A DNA stretch of 64,000 bases from positions 248,001 to 312,000 of the forward strand of contig NZ_SEWX01000005.1 of NCBI RefSeq assembly GCF_004307455.1, read 5' to 3'. A program made the translations under genes and the position numbers. This DNA comes from Aquirufa nivalisilvae (lineage in GTDB: Bacteria > Bacteroidota > Bacteroidia > Cytophagales > Spirosomataceae). Below, piece after piece: positions 35,117 through 44,456 of this stretch. Under the pieces are notes generated by a model that ran no database searches, was not told where the DNA came from, and was given only the letters and a program-made list of their open reading frames with translations. How positions within the stretch are numbered: the stretch's first letter is position 1; the number at the start of each line of letters is the position of its first letter.

Positions 35117-36706
35117 TTATCTGATGCCGTGCATCATACGTTTTAAAGGTCCAACGGCTAATATGTAAAGGATGACAGCCGCAATGCCAGTTAAAGTGAC
35201 AAATAACATAAAGAATTCATATAAATTATGAATTTCAAATCCTAAGAAACTAGGGAAGTGTACTTGTCCAACTACAGCTTCTGCTGGGGGCAATAATGCA
35301 CCTAAGGTTCCTGCCAGAGCGTAACCAGCTGCATTAGCTAAAAACCATACGCCCATCAACAAAGATGAAAAACGTTTAGGGGCTAATTTAGAAACTAAGG
35401 AAAGGCCGATGGGTGATAAACATAATTCACCCATAGTATGAAAAAGATACATGATAATCAGCCAAATAACCCCCAGTTTATTGCTTCCTAAATCTTTGAT
35501 TTGGGAGGCAATAATCAAGTAGCCCATAGAAAGTAATAGTAAGCCAATGGCTTGTTTGGCTGGTGAATTAGGTTCTAAACCACGTTTGTTTAGCCAAATC
35601 CAAAGCCAAGAAAAAGGGAATGCGAGTAAAATGATGAAAAATGAATTGGCATTTTGTACAGAGCTAGGAGGGAGCTCAATCCCTAAAAAATGCAAATCGG
35701 TTTGTTGGTCAGCAATGAATGTCAATGAAGAACCTGCTTGTTCGAATGAAGCCCAAAAAAATATGACAAAAAAGGAAATGATATACATCACTAAAATCCT
35801 GTTTCGCTCAATACTAGTGATGGTTTTGTCGGTAATAATCAAAAACGCCAAGCTTAAACCAGATGAATAGATGACGGGATAAATCCAATCTTTGATGATA
35901 TTAGGTTCTTCCGTTATGAAAAAGTAATGAAAGGTGAATATTAAAATGAAGAATAAAATGACTGCACTAAAGATTGATTGGGAGCTAAATTCAGCTTTCT
36001 CTGTTTCTCCATCAACCGGTCGCGCAACATTTGTAGAAAAGGGTTTTTCCCCAACTGGGCGTCCATCTGGGTCTACAATGAATTTGTTTTTGAGGAAATA
36101 AAAGGAGATTGTGCCAATTAACATAGCAGTTCCAGCTGCAAAAAAGCCCCATTTGAAGGCATCTAATACTCGAACTCCATCTACTTTGACATCACCTAAA
36201 AATGGACAAATCAACATGCCTAATAATGCACCTGTGTTGATTCCCATGTAAAAGATGGTGAATGCTGCGTCAAGTCGATTATCTCCTTTACGGTAGAGTT
36301 GTCCAACCATCGACGAAATATTAGGTTTGAAAAAGCCATTTCCTATGATTAGAAAGAATAAACCTCCCCACATTAAGTTTTGAGCTAGATCTAAATCGAG
36401 TTCAAAAGAACTAGCAGAAGAGAACATGAACAATTGACCAATGGCCATGATAAGCCCACCAATCAAAATACAATTTCTATTTCCAAGGTAACGGTCTGAT
36501 ATATATCCCCCAGCCATGGTGGTTAAATAACTTAAACCTAAAAATCCACCGTAAAGGATGGATGCGTCAGTTTGTTTAAAAGCAAGAGCGTTTACTAAGA
36601 AGAGGGAGAGTAAGGCTCTCATTCCATAGAAATTGAATCGTTCCCACATTTCAGTGGAATACAAAACATAAAGGCCTTTTGGATGACTGCTTGTGTTTTC
36701 TGACAT
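35117..36706 (-). CDS. POT/PTR-family proton-dependent oligopeptide transporter
   Basis: I start at ATG 36706 (529 residues): MSENTSSHPKGLYVLYSTEM leads straight into the E-x-x-E-R-like STEMWERFNFYGMRALL motif of POT helix 1, and an upstream 37-residue extension from 36817 has no family match. GGYISDRYLGNRNCILIGG is the motif between helices 2 and 3, and FTIFYMGINTGALLG is the PTR2 signature. Later helices include HTMGELCLSPIGLSLVSKLA. It imports di/tripeptides with protons. It is cotranscribed with the VIT gene. Confidence 0.93.
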   Translation of the reverse strand: MSENTSSHPKGLYVLYSTEMWERFNFYGMRALLSLFLVNALAFKQTDASILYGGFLGLSYLTTMAGGYISDRYLGNRNCILIGGLIMAIGQLFMFSSASSFELDLDLAQNLMWGGLFFLIIGNGFFKPNISSMVGQLYRKGDNRLDAAFTIFYMGINTGALLGMLICPFLGDVKVDGVRVLDAFKWGFFAAGTAMLIGTISFYFLKNKFIVDPDGRPVGEKPFSTNVARPVDGETEKAEFSSQSIFSAVILFFILIFTFHYFFITEEPNIIKDWIYPVIYSSGLSLAFLIITDKTITSIERNRILVMYIISFFVIFFWASFEQAGSSLTFIADQQTDLHFLGIELPPSSVQNANSFFIILLAFPFSWLWIWLNKRGLEPNSPAKQAIGLLLLSMGYLIIASQIKDLGSNKLGVIWLIIMYLFHTMGELCLSPIGLSLVSKLAPKRFSSLLMGVWFLANAAGYALAGTLGALLPPAEAVVGQVHFPSFLGFEIHNLYEFFMLFVTLTGIAAVILYILAVGPLKRMMHGIR

Positions 36707-36869
36707 AAAGGTTGATGAATACAAATACCAAGTTACAAGAATGTTACAAAATTTGATGCACTGTTCATGATTTAATCTTGTAGTTGATGAGAAAAAATGA
36801 ACCCAGATGTGAAACATATTTTGTAATATTGTCCTTCATTTGTCTTTATAATTCTTCAGATTTTTAACC

Positions 36870-37649
36870 ATGGGTAAGATCATTGCTATCGCTAATCAGA
36901 AAGGTGGAGTTGGTAAAACGACCACGGCTATTAATTTAGCTGCCTCTTTAGCAGCTTTAGAATTTAAGACACTCATTATTGATGCGGATCCACAGGCTAA
37001 TTCTACTTCTGGCTTGGGTTTGAACCCTAAAGAAATTACCCAAAGCATTTATGAATGCATGGTTGGTTTGGCCAAAGTAAAAGAGAGTATTGTCTCTACG
37101 GAATTAGACTATTTAGATATCATTCCTTCACATATAGATTTAGTTGGTGCGGAGATTGAAATGATTAATTTGAATAATCGAGAAGCAAGAATGCGTGATG
37201 CATTAGCTGAAATTAAAGATTTGTATGATTTCATTATCATGGATTGTTCTCCTTCTTTGGGTCTAATTACGATCAACTGTCTTACAGCAGCAGACTCGGT
37301 AATTATTCCCGTTCAATGTGAATATTATGCTTTAGAAGGGTTAGGGAAGTTGTTGAATACGATTAAAATTATTCAATCTCGGTTGAACCCTAATTTGATG
37401 ATTGAAGGTATTTTATTGACCATGTATGATTTACGTCTTCGCTTGTCCAATCAAGTGGTGAATGAAGTTAATAGTCATTTTAAAAATATGGTTTTTGAGA
37501 CCATAATACCTAGAAATATTCGTTTATCAGAATCACCAAGTTTTGGAATACCTGCTATTTTGCATGATGCAGAGAGTAAGGGAGCCATTAGCTACCTTAA
37601 TTTGGCAAAAGAAATTATCACCAAAAATGGCTTATTACAGGCTGTTTAG
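36870..37649 (+). CDS. parA: Chromosome partitioning ATPase ParA (Soj)
   Basis: The 259-residue protein has the deviant Walker A KGGVGKTT near residues 11-18, [16 protein letters not shown], and [17 protein letters not shown], all ParA/MinD hallmarks. Without an N-terminal HTH it is the chromosomal (type Ib) form. It works with ParB, encoded 13 nt downstream, to move origins apart. It heads a six-gene run ending with lepB. Confidence 0.97.
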   Translation: MGKIIAIANQKGGVGKTTTAINLAASLAALEFKTLIIDADPQANSTSGLGLNPKEITQSIYECMVGLAKVKESIVSTELDYLDIIPSHIDLVGAEIEMINLNNREARMRDALAEIKDLYDFIIMDCSPSLGLITINCLTAADSVIIPVQCEYYALEGLGKLLNTIKIIQSRLNPNLMIEGILLTMYDLRLRLSNQVVNEVNSHFKNMVFETIIPRNIRLSESPSFGIPAILHDAESKGAISYLNLAKEIITKNGLLQAV

Positions 37650-37662
37650 TAGATTTTAAGAT

Positions 37663-38583
37663 ATGAGTGCAAAGCAAGAATCAAATTCAAAAAAAAGAAT
37701 AGGTTTGGGTAGAGGTCTAGGCGCTTTGCTGGAAGATTCTGAAAATGTATCACATACGTCTAAGCATTCCTCCGAATTTGCAGGTAGTTTAGAGGGAGTC
37801 AATTTGATGGATGAAATTCCATTAGAATACATTGAGACCAATCCTTACCAACCCAGAGAACATTTTGAGCAAGAGGCTTTAGCTGACTTGGCAGAGTCTA
37901 TTCGTATTCAGGGGATTATACAGCCAATTACGGTAAGAAAAATAGCTCCTAAGAAATTCCAATTGATATCTGGAGAGCGACGTTTACAAGCATCCAAATT
38001 AGCTGGATTAAAGAGTATTCCTGCTTACGTAAGAACAGCAGATGATCAGCAAATGATCGAAATGGCGTTGATTGAGAACATTCAGCGTGAAAACTTAAAC
38101 GCCATTGAAATTGCCCTTTCTTACAAACGCTTGATGGATGAATGTCAGTTGAAGCAAGAAGATTTAGGTAATCGAGTAGGGAAGAGTCGTTCCAATGTCA
38201 CGAACTACATGCGCTTGCTGAAATTACCGATCGTTATTCAAGCTGCCATTCGTGATGCTAAAATTTCGATGGGACACGCACGCTGTTTGGTTTCTGTTGA
38301 GAATCCAGAATTACAACATGTTCTTTTTCAAAAGACTATTTCTGAAGAATGGTCAGTTCGAAAATTAGAAGATGCAGTTAGGCAGTCGGCTCATCCTAAC
38401 ATGGGAAAACCCGATGAGACTAAAACACTTCCTTTGGCTGAGTTACAACAAATTCAACAAACTTTTGCTAGTTTTTTTCAATCACCCGTTTCATTCAAAA
38501 TGAACGATGAAGGAAAAGGAGAGTTGAAGGTAAGTTTTAAGTCGAAAGAAGAGCTATTAAAACTTTTGAAAGCTGTACAGTAG
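37663..38583 (+). CDS. parB: Chromosome partitioning protein ParB
   Basis: The 306-residue protein has a basic N-terminal tail with RIGLGRGLGALLED, the ParA-stimulating start of chromosomal ParBs, then the CTPase domain (NPYQPREHFEQ, SIRIQGIIQPITVRK, LISGERRLQASKLAG, MIEMALIENIQRENLNAIE), the HTH (EDLGNRVGKSRSNVTNYMRL) and a C-terminal dimerisation domain. It binds parS and slides as a clamp. I did not find a parS-like 16-mer in the window. Confidence 0.97.
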   Translation: MSAKQESNSKKRIGLGRGLGALLEDSENVSHTSKHSSEFAGSLEGVNLMDEIPLEYIETNPYQPREHFEQEALADLAESIRIQGIIQPITVRKIAPKKFQLISGERRLQASKLAGLKSIPAYVRTADDQQMIEMALIENIQRENLNAIEIALSYKRLMDECQLKQEDLGNRVGKSRSNVTNYMRLLKLPIVIQAAIRDAKISMGHARCLVSVENPELQHVLFQKTISEEWSVRKLEDAVRQSAHPNMGKPDETKTLPLAELQQIQQTFASFFQSPVSFKMNDEGKGELKVSFKSKEELLKLLKAVQ

Positions 38584-38590
38584 TCGATCA

Positions 38591-39250
38591 ATGAGTTATG
38601 CCACTATCCCCGAACTGAGTCGGGCCATTATATGTTTTTTCCTTATTTTTCTTTGCTCATGGGCAACTAGGGCGAACGATATGCCTATCGATACGGTGGT
38701 TAAAGTCAATACTCTTAAGGCGGACAGCATACCAATCAAAAAAACTATTCCCTATAAAATTATTCCTCGTCAAGCGACATTGAAATCTTTAATGATTCCA
38801 GGTTGGGGGCAATATTACAATCGACAATATTGGAAGTTGCCTTTAGTGGCAGGAGCATTTATTACTTTGGGAATTATCGCTAATTATAATAATGTTCGAT
38901 ATGAGAAATATCGAGCCTATTACTATATCGCATCTCCACATCCAGATGATCCAACTTATGTACCTCCAGCTACTGTAGCTGTTCCATATGAAGATGGATT
39001 GGTACGCGATTTAGATGTGAATCAATTAAAACGATTAAACGACGGGTATAGAAGAAATAGAGATTATACCTATATTGGGATGGTTTTGGCATGGGCATTT
39101 AATGTAGTGGATGCCAATGTTAGTGCCCATTTGAAAACATTTGATGTATCAGATGACATTACGTTGAAAATAAAACCGACATTTGAATATCAGTCATTTT
39201 CAAATGGTTTAGTTTCTGGCGTATCTTTGTCATTTAATTTTAAAAAGTAA
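38591..39250 (+). CDS. DUF5683 domain-containing membrane protein
   Basis: The 219-residue protein has an N-terminal hydrophobic signal (SRAIICFFLIFLCSWATRA), a segment typical of DUF5683 (LKSLMIPGWGQYYNRQYWKL), then a helix (VAGAFITLGIIANY) and another near the C-terminus (YIGMVLAWAFNVVDANVSAH). The family is typical of Bacteroidota and usually sits between parB and dapB, as here (7-nt and 4-nt gaps). Its role is unknown, perhaps in the envelope. Confidence 0.88.
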   Translation: MSYATIPELSRAIICFFLIFLCSWATRANDMPIDTVVKVNTLKADSIPIKKTIPYKIIPRQATLKSLMIPGWGQYYNRQYWKLPLVAGAFITLGIIANYNNVRYEKYRAYYYIASPHPDDPTYVPPATVAVPYEDGLVRDLDVNQLKRLNDGYRRNRDYTYIGMVLAWAFNVVDANVSAHLKTFDVSDDITLKIKPTFEYQSFSNGLVSGVSLSFNFKK

Positions 39251-39254
39251 AAGA

Positions 39255-39974
39255 ATGAGAATAGTTTTGATTGGTTATGGCAAGATGGGAAAGGAAATAG
39301 AGCGTATTGCGCTTAGTAGAGGCCATCAAATTGTAGCCAAAATTGATGTAGATAACCCAAACGATTTGCTTGGTTTAAGCAAGCAAGATGTGGACGTGGC
39401 AATTGAGTTTTCTAATCCAAGTTCGGCTTATGCTAATATTTTGATCTGTTTAGAAAAACAAATTCCTGTGGTTTGTGGTACGACAGGCTGGTTAGAAAAG
39501 AAATCTGAAGTAGAAGCTCTAACAAAAAAATACGATTCCACATTCTTTTATGCTTCCAATTATTCCATTGGTGTAAATTTGTTTTTTGCCTTAAATAAGC
39601 ATTTAGCGAAGCTTATGGCTCCGCATGCACAGTATGAAATTTATACCAATGAAATTCATCATACGGAGAAAAAAGATTCTCCTAGCGGGACAGCAATAAC
39701 CATTGCTGAAGGTATTATTGAGGCTTTACCAGCCAAAGATTCATGGGTTAATAATGAAATACCTCAAAGTAATCAAGTAGCTATTTGGTCACAAAGAGAA
39801 TCTACTAAACCAGGTACTCACACGGTAAAATATATTTCTAAAGTAGATCAAATTGAAATGACTCATGAAGCATTTAGTAGAGAGGGATTTGCTTTAGGTG
39901 CCGTAATTGCTGCGGAATGGGTGAAGGATAAGAAAGGTGTTTTAGGTATGGACGATATGTTAAAATTGGATTAA
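39255..39974 (+). CDS. dapB: 4-hydroxy-tetrahydrodipicolinate reductase
   Basis: The 239-residue protein has a Rossmann start (MRIVLIGYGKMGKEIERIA), the conserved GTTGW segment (VVCGTTGWLEK), NYSIGVNLFFALN, the substrate-binding EIHHTEKKDSPSGTA motif with the catalytic His/Lys, and the closing FAREGFALGAV-like segment SREGFALGAVIAAEW. It is a short form of DapB, lysine/meso-DAP pathway. It lies 4 nt behind DUF5683 and 1 nt before the next gene. Confidence 0.97.
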   Translation: MRIVLIGYGKMGKEIERIALSRGHQIVAKIDVDNPNDLLGLSKQDVDVAIEFSNPSSAYANILICLEKQIPVVCGTTGWLEKKSEVEALTKKYDSTFFYASNYSIGVNLFFALNKHLAKLMAPHAQYEIYTNEIHHTEKKDSPSGTAITIAEGIIEALPAKDSWVNNEIPQSNQVAIWSQRESTKPGTHTVKYISKVDQIEMTHEAFSREGFALGAVIAAEWVKDKKGVLGMDDMLKLD

Positions 39975-39975
39975 T

Positions 39976-40758
39976 ATGCACGATATTGAATTCATAAAAA
40001 AGGAGCTGGATGAACAAGGAGTTGTAGTTATTCCTAGTTTTTTTGACCCTGCTTTAATACAAAAATTACAGGCCGCTGCTAAGCAAATTTTTCAAATACA
40101 GTTTGATCACTTTGGTATTCAAGGGGATTATTTGAGCCAAATGGTTCAATTGTTTGAAAATCATATTGATGAGTTTATCAATTGTGGTAAATTAATTCAA
40201 ACAGGTTTAGTTGAATTATATCAAATTGCTGTTCATCCTGATTTGATACAATTGATGCACGATATCGGTATGAAAGTGCCCAATATGTGTACTCGTCCAG
40301 TTTTGTTTTTTAATCATCCTTCACTGGCTAAATCTGAGCACTTTTATAAAACACCATTACATCAGGATTGGGTTTCTATGCTATCTTCTTCTGATTCTGT
40401 GGTAGTTTGGATTCCTTTGATGGACGTGCAAGTGGAACATGGACCTGTTGTTTTTTATCCAGGTTCACATAAATTAGGACCTTTGACAGACAAAATAGAC
40501 AATGGTTTTGCAGAAGTCCCATTTGATCGAAATTCCTACCCAAGGCTACAACCTGAATTGAAAGCAGGAGATATAGCGGTATTTTCTACTTTGTTAGTAC
40601 ATGAGTCAGGAGTAATTACCAATAATGAAATACGATGGTCATGCCATTTTCGTTATACGAACATGCTTGATCCAGACTTCATTGAGAGAGGGTTTCCACA
40701 TCCCTATATACACAAACCATCTCAAGAGTTGATTGATAAATTTTTGAAAAAGAAATAA
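39976..40758 (+). CDS. Phytanoyl-CoA dioxygenase (PhyH) family protein
   Basis: The 260-residue protein has a double-stranded beta-helix fold: the iron ligands are probably His and Asp of HQDW in TPLHQDWVSMLSSSDSVVV and a distal His in TLLVHESGVITNN, with Arg in NEIRWSCHFRYTN to bind 2-oxoglutarate. The segment EHGPVVFYPGSHKLGPL is classic PhyH. The substrate is unknown. It is inserted between dapB and lepB with 1-nt gaps, so it is cotranscribed with housekeeping genes. Confidence 0.88.
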   Translation: MHDIEFIKKELDEQGVVVIPSFFDPALIQKLQAAAKQIFQIQFDHFGIQGDYLSQMVQLFENHIDEFINCGKLIQTGLVELYQIAVHPDLIQLMHDIGMKVPNMCTRPVLFFNHPSLAKSEHFYKTPLHQDWVSMLSSSDSVVVWIPLMDVQVEHGPVVFYPGSHKLGPLTDKIDNGFAEVPFDRNSYPRLQPELKAGDIAVFSTLLVHESGVITNNEIRWSCHFRYTNMLDPDFIERGFPHPYIHKPSQELIDKFLKKK

Positions 40759-40759
40759 A

Positions 40760-41905
40760 ATGAAACAAGAGGAAAATAAACATCCTAAACAAAAGTCGGC
40801 TTTTAGAGAATGGTTGGATTCTGTAGCTTTTGCTGTCGTAGCAGCTACATTAATCAGGTTCTTTTTATTTGAAGCATACACCATTCCAACTCCATCGATG
40901 GAAAGTTCCTTAATGGTGGGTGATTTTCTTTTTGTAAGTAAAATGCATTATGGAGTTAGAACTCCTAAAACGCCTTTACAGCTGCCATTGACACACCAAA
41001 AAATTTGGTTTACTAATTTACCATCCTATTTGCGTTGGTTAGATTTACCCGTATTTAGACTTCCTGGATTCACTGAAGTCAAGAAAGGCGATGCTGTTGT
41101 ATTTAATGCGCCAAATTGGGAAGAAGACGGGGATGCGCCACTAGATCTACGTACGTTTTATGTAAAGCGTTGTGTAGCTACTCCAGGAGATGTGTTAGAG
41201 GTAAGGGATCAACAAGTTTTTATCAATGGTAAGGCTTTAGAAAATCCTGAAAGAATGCAGCACCCTGTTTTCTTAAAGACGAAAGAAGATTTAGATGAAA
41301 CATTTTTTGATCAATACGGAATTAGAAATTCAGCTGATGCAAGCTTTGAATCTTCTGATTGGTTGCCATTGGCAGATTCCACCAATCAACTAGTAGGGTA
41401 TAAGCTGAATACCAGTAAGAAACATTTAGATGAAATCATGAAATTACCTTTTAAAAAGGAGATCGATTATAGTTCATTTAAAGATCCTAAAGGAGTGACT
41501 TATTTAGATATATTTCCTCATGATACTACCCAGTTTAAGTGGAATAGAGATTTTTTTGGTCCTTTACAAGTTCCTAAGAAAGGTTGGACAGTTCAGTTAG
41601 ATGCTAAAACAATACCGTTGTATCAGGAAGCTATTAGAAGCTATGAAGGGAACAAAGATATTACCTTAGAAGGGGGCAAATTAATGAAAGAAGGGAAGGC
41701 ATTGACTTCATATACTTTTCAGCAGGATTATTACTTCATGATGGGAGATAATCGTCATAACTCGGCTGATTCTCGTTTCTGGGGATTTGTTCCTTCAGAT
41801 CACATTGTGGGCAAGGCGGTTTTTGTTTGGATGTCATTAGATCCTAGCAAAGGACTTTTCTCGGGTAAAATTCGTTGGAATAGAATATTTAGATTTGTGG
41901 ACTAA
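40760..41905 (+). CDS. lepB: Signal peptidase I
   Basis: The 381-residue protein has one N-terminal helix (FAVVAATLIRFFLFEAYTIP), the nucleophile S46 in TPSMESSLMVGD, the catalytic lysine K136 in TFYVKRCVATPGD, and GDNRHNSADSRFWGFVP (box E). A long insert of about 150 residues between boxes D and E is characteristic of Bacteroidota forms. It cleaves signal peptides at the outer face of the inner membrane. It ends the parA operon, with a strong terminator 16 nt after the stop. Confidence 0.97.
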   Translation: MKQEENKHPKQKSAFREWLDSVAFAVVAATLIRFFLFEAYTIPTPSMESSLMVGDFLFVSKMHYGVRTPKTPLQLPLTHQKIWFTNLPSYLRWLDLPVFRLPGFTEVKKGDAVVFNAPNWEEDGDAPLDLRTFYVKRCVATPGDVLEVRDQQVFINGKALENPERMQHPVFLKTKEDLDETFFDQYGIRNSADASFESSDWLPLADSTNQLVGYKLNTSKKHLDEIMKLPFKKEIDYSSFKDPKGVTYLDIFPHDTTQFKWNRDFFGPLQVPKKGWTVQLDAKTIPLYQEAIRSYEGNKDITLEGGKLMKEGKALTSYTFQQDYYFMMGDNRHNSADSRFWGFVPSDHIVGKAVFVWMSLDPSKGLFSGKIRWNRIFRFVD

Positions 41906-41921
41906 TCTTTGCATCTAAATC

Positions 41922-41960
41922 AAAAAGGCCATCTCAGATATATTCTAAGATGGCCTTTTT
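41922..41960. terminator. Bidirectional terminator behind lepB
   Basis: AAAAAGGCCATCT (41922-41934) pairs perfectly with AGATGGCCTTTTT (41948-41960), with T-runs on both strands. It shares a 12-bp stem sequence with the terminator at 55990-56017. It ends 1 nt before the stop codon of the convergent methyltransferase. Confidence 0.92.
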
Positions 41961-41961
41961 T

Positions 41962-43143
41962 TTATATTACTCGTAATACAAATCCCTTTAGGTAATTACT
42001 TTCGGGATGAAACAAGTTAATTGGATGATCTGGAGCCTGGGTCATTTGATGTATTACTTGAATTTCTCTGCCTGCTGCAATTCCAGCCGCAACGAGCATA
42101 TTTAAAAACAAATCTCTTGTAATGACTTGGGAACAAGAATAGGTGAATATTAGACCATTTTTCTTGATTTGTTGAATCGCCAATTGGTTAATCTTTTGAT
42201 ATCCTTGAAGTGCTTTATGTTTCGTACTAATGGACTTGGCAAAAGCAGGTGGGTCCAAAATGATGATATCAAATTCATCTTGATTATTTTTAAGATAGGG
42301 GAGTGTTTCTCCTACAATGGCCTCATGTTTCTTTTTCCCAAACTTATTCAAGCTAATATTTGCATTGACTAAGTCAATAGCTTTGGCAGAAGCATCGAGT
42401 GAAATTACTGATGCAGCACCTGCTTTTAAGGCATAAAGAGAAAATCCTCCAGAATAACAAAAAGTGTTTAATATGTGCTTATCCTTGGCATAATGAGCCA
42501 ATAATGCACGATTATCCCGTTGATCTAAGAAGAAGCCTGTTTTTTGACCTGTAACCCAATTGACTGAAAAATGGACTCCATTTTCTTGAATTTCATGGGG
42601 AACAGTGGCTGTTCCAAACAGATAATCATTCTGACAATTTGCTGCAAAGTTAGGAGGTAATGTTTCTTTGCTCTTATCATAAACCGCTTTCAATAAGTCC
42701 CAGAAAACAATTTTAAGGGCGTTTACGATAGCTTCTCTATTGCGATACATGCCAATGGTATGCGCTTGGAAAACAATTACATCTTGGTAAACATCAATGA
42801 TCAATCCAGGACAACCATCACCTTCTCCATGAATTAAGCGAAAAGCATTGGTATCTGTAAAATTTAATTGTTGTCTGAGCTCCCAAGCTCTGGCAATTTT
42901 ATGAACCCATAAATCTTGTAGATCTGTTACAGGTGTAAATGAAACGATTTTCACCGCAATACTTCCTGCATGGTAATGACCAAGTCCTAGAAATTCATCT
43001 TTGTCACTTAATACATTGACCCAATCACCATCTTGTAAATTTGGGCTTTGTTGGTAAATAGCTCCTGAAAATATCCAAGGGTGAAATCTTCTTACCGGGG
43101 CATCTTTACCTCGTTTTAAATGTACACTATGCTCTGTTATCAT
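41962..43143 (-). CDS. Class I SAM-dependent rRNA methyltransferase (RlmI-like)
   Basis: I choose ATG 43143 (393 residues), since VHLKRGKDAPVRRFHPWIFS is the normal start of this family's PUA domain; the longer frame from 43185 would overlap the upstream gene. The central EEHG-like domain follows, then NWVTGQKTGFFLDQRDNR, the SAM site NTFCYSGGFSLYALKAGA and the catalytic-site DPPAF in IILDPPAFAKS. RlmI methylates 23S rRNA C1962 at C5; no second TCxxx Cys beyond YSCSQ is needed in this family. The gene is 19 nt behind the nuclease-fold gene. Confidence 0.93.
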   Translation of the reverse strand: MITEHSVHLKRGKDAPVRRFHPWIFSGAIYQQSPNLQDGDWVNVLSDKDEFLGLGHYHAGSIAVKIVSFTPVTDLQDLWVHKIARAWELRQQLNFTDTNAFRLIHGEGDGCPGLIIDVYQDVIVFQAHTIGMYRNREAIVNALKIVFWDLLKAVYDKSKETLPPNFAANCQNDYLFGTATVPHEIQENGVHFSVNWVTGQKTGFFLDQRDNRALLAHYAKDKHILNTFCYSGGFSLYALKAGAASVISLDASAKAIDLVNANISLNKFGKKKHEAIVGETLPYLKNNQDEFDIIILDPPAFAKSISTKHKALQGYQKINQLAIQQIKKNGLIFTYSCSQVITRDLFLNMLVAAGIAAGREIQVIHQMTQAPDHPINLFHPESNYLKGFVLRVI

Positions 43144-43162
43144 GGTGCAAAATTGCACATTT

Positions 43163-44059
43163 TTATTTAAAATCACTTTGTCCACCTAATATCCAAGCAG
43201 TAAATAGTAAATCTCCAAGGTGTTGAATGGCTGATTTAAATTGATTCTCAATTTGTTGATTTAAGGAATGATGGTAGGCTAGGCTATAGGTCTTACTATA
43301 AGTTTTAACCAAGGAATTTCCTTTTTTTTCAAAACTGTATTTTTTATTGTTTGGAGTTATTTGATTTAGTTCTCGTTCTTTTTTTAATAAAGTTGGAATT
43401 AATTGGTGCGCCTGAACAACCCAATCCCAAGCAGCTTGCTGCGTATTATCTACATATTTCGCTGGTCCTATCCAATCTTCTAGCGCATCTCCAATTAATT
43501 CAGGTATTCTAGATTCCCAAAAACTATGTAAGCCCTGTTGTCCTGTTTTTTGTCCATCATAATTGGAAGTAGTGTGTAAAGGAACATGGGCATCAGCGAC
43601 ATAATGACCTAATTCTGCTGATAATTTGATGATTTGAACTGTGTCGTTATTTTTAAAAGCTTGAATCAGTCGTTGATGTGTTTTTGGAATTTGCCATACA
43701 ACGATTCCATGTTTCTGAAGGCTATCCTCAGGTAATCTTTTCATCGCTTGTTCCCATGATGCGTATTGTATGGCAGAAGTGTGTTGATCTAGGTCAATAT
43801 AATGACGAGCTGCTTCAACATCTAAAATATACCTTCTTTGATCGGGAAGTACGGCCCATTCTTCTATTTTGATGAGATGTCTTTTGTAAAATTTACTTAA
43901 ATTTGGAGGTAAGGTGAAGATTGCCAGCTTGTTGATTTTTTTATGAGCGTAAAATCCCCAAGGATTTGCGGATATATTGGGGCTGAAGAATAAAAATAGG
44001 CTAGAAATCAAGTAAATTATCTGGCTTTTTTTGAGCAAAACCTTGTGAGTATAAATCAT
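43163..44059 (-). CDS. S1/P1 nuclease / zinc-dependent phospholipase C fold protein
   Basis: The 298-residue protein is exported (IIYLISSLFLFFSPNISA). The mature N-terminus NPWGFYAHKKIN carries the Trp and His zinc ligands, followed by ARHYIDLDQH, AELGHYVADAHVPLHTTSNY and QGLHSFWESRIPE, the spaced His/Asp pattern that holds three zinc ions in S1/P1 nucleases and the related phospholipase C. Whether the substrate is nucleic acid or phospholipid cannot be told. ATG 44059 sits 54 nt from the divergent rpsT gene. Confidence 0.84.
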   Translation of the reverse strand: MIYTHKVLLKKSQIIYLISSLFLFFSPNISANPWGFYAHKKINKLAIFTLPPNLSKFYKRHLIKIEEWAVLPDQRRYILDVEAARHYIDLDQHTSAIQYASWEQAMKRLPEDSLQKHGIVVWQIPKTHQRLIQAFKNNDTVQIIKLSAELGHYVADAHVPLHTTSNYDGQKTGQQGLHSFWESRIPELIGDALEDWIGPAKYVDNTQQAAWDWVVQAHQLIPTLLKKERELNQITPNNKKYSFEKKGNSLVKTYSKTYSLAYHHSLNQQIENQFKSAIQHLGDLLFTAWILGGQSDFK

Positions 44060-44073
44060 ATTGTTTACCTTTG
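44043..44073 (+). promoter_or_regulatory. Promoter of rpsT
   Basis: TTG at 44043-44045, 20-nt spacer, TACCTTTG at 44066-44073, 40 nt before the rpsT ATG. The -33 element lies inside the start of the divergent nuclease-fold gene. Confidence 0.75.
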
Positions 44074-44113
44074 CATTTCAATTTTCAAAAGAATAGAAAT
44101 TTTTTAGTTAAAA

Positions 44114-44371
44114 ATGGCAAATCATAAATCAGCACTAAAGCGTATTCGGGCAAATGAAGCAAAGCGTTTGCGCAATCGTTATCAGCATAAATCTACTCGT
44201 ACATTGATCAAGAAATTGAGATTGACTACGGACTCATCTGTAGTGGTAGATTTGTTCAAACAAGTTTCTTCAGCTTTGGATAAATTGGCGAAGAAGAACA
44301 TCATCCACAAGAATAAAGCTGCCAACCAGAAGTCTAAATTAGCTAAGTTGGTTAACAAAGTCGCTGCTTAA
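44114..44371 (+). CDS. rpsT: 30S ribosomal protein S20
   Basis: The 85-residue basic protein matches S20 along its length: MANHKSALKRIRANEAKRLR at the start and HKNKAANQKSKLAKLVNKVA at the end. It binds 16S rRNA early in 30S assembly. It has its own promoter and terminator, so it is monocistronic. Confidence 0.98.
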   Translation: MANHKSALKRIRANEAKRLRNRYQHKSTRTLIKKLRLTTDSSVVVDLFKQVSSALDKLAKKNIIHKNKAANQKSKLAKLVNKVAA

Positions 44372-44395
44372 TAGCACGATTATCATATACTTGAT

Positions 44396-44421
44396 AAACC
44401 CTGCCTATGGCGGGGTTTTTT
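44396..44421 (+). terminator. Terminator of rpsT
   Basis: AAACCCTGCC (44396-44405) pairs with GGCGGGGTTT (44409-44418) with one T-G wobble, followed by T's to 44421. It sits 25 nt after the stop and 36 nt before radC. Confidence 0.9.
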
Positions 44422-44456
44422 CGTTTCAGGTACTTACATTCGCTTAAAAAAAGTCA

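Noticed and set aside
43144-43185. Upstream start (43185) of the RlmI-like gene
   Set aside because: It would overlap the upstream gene and add 14 residues not found in the family; ATG 43143 begins the PUA domain.
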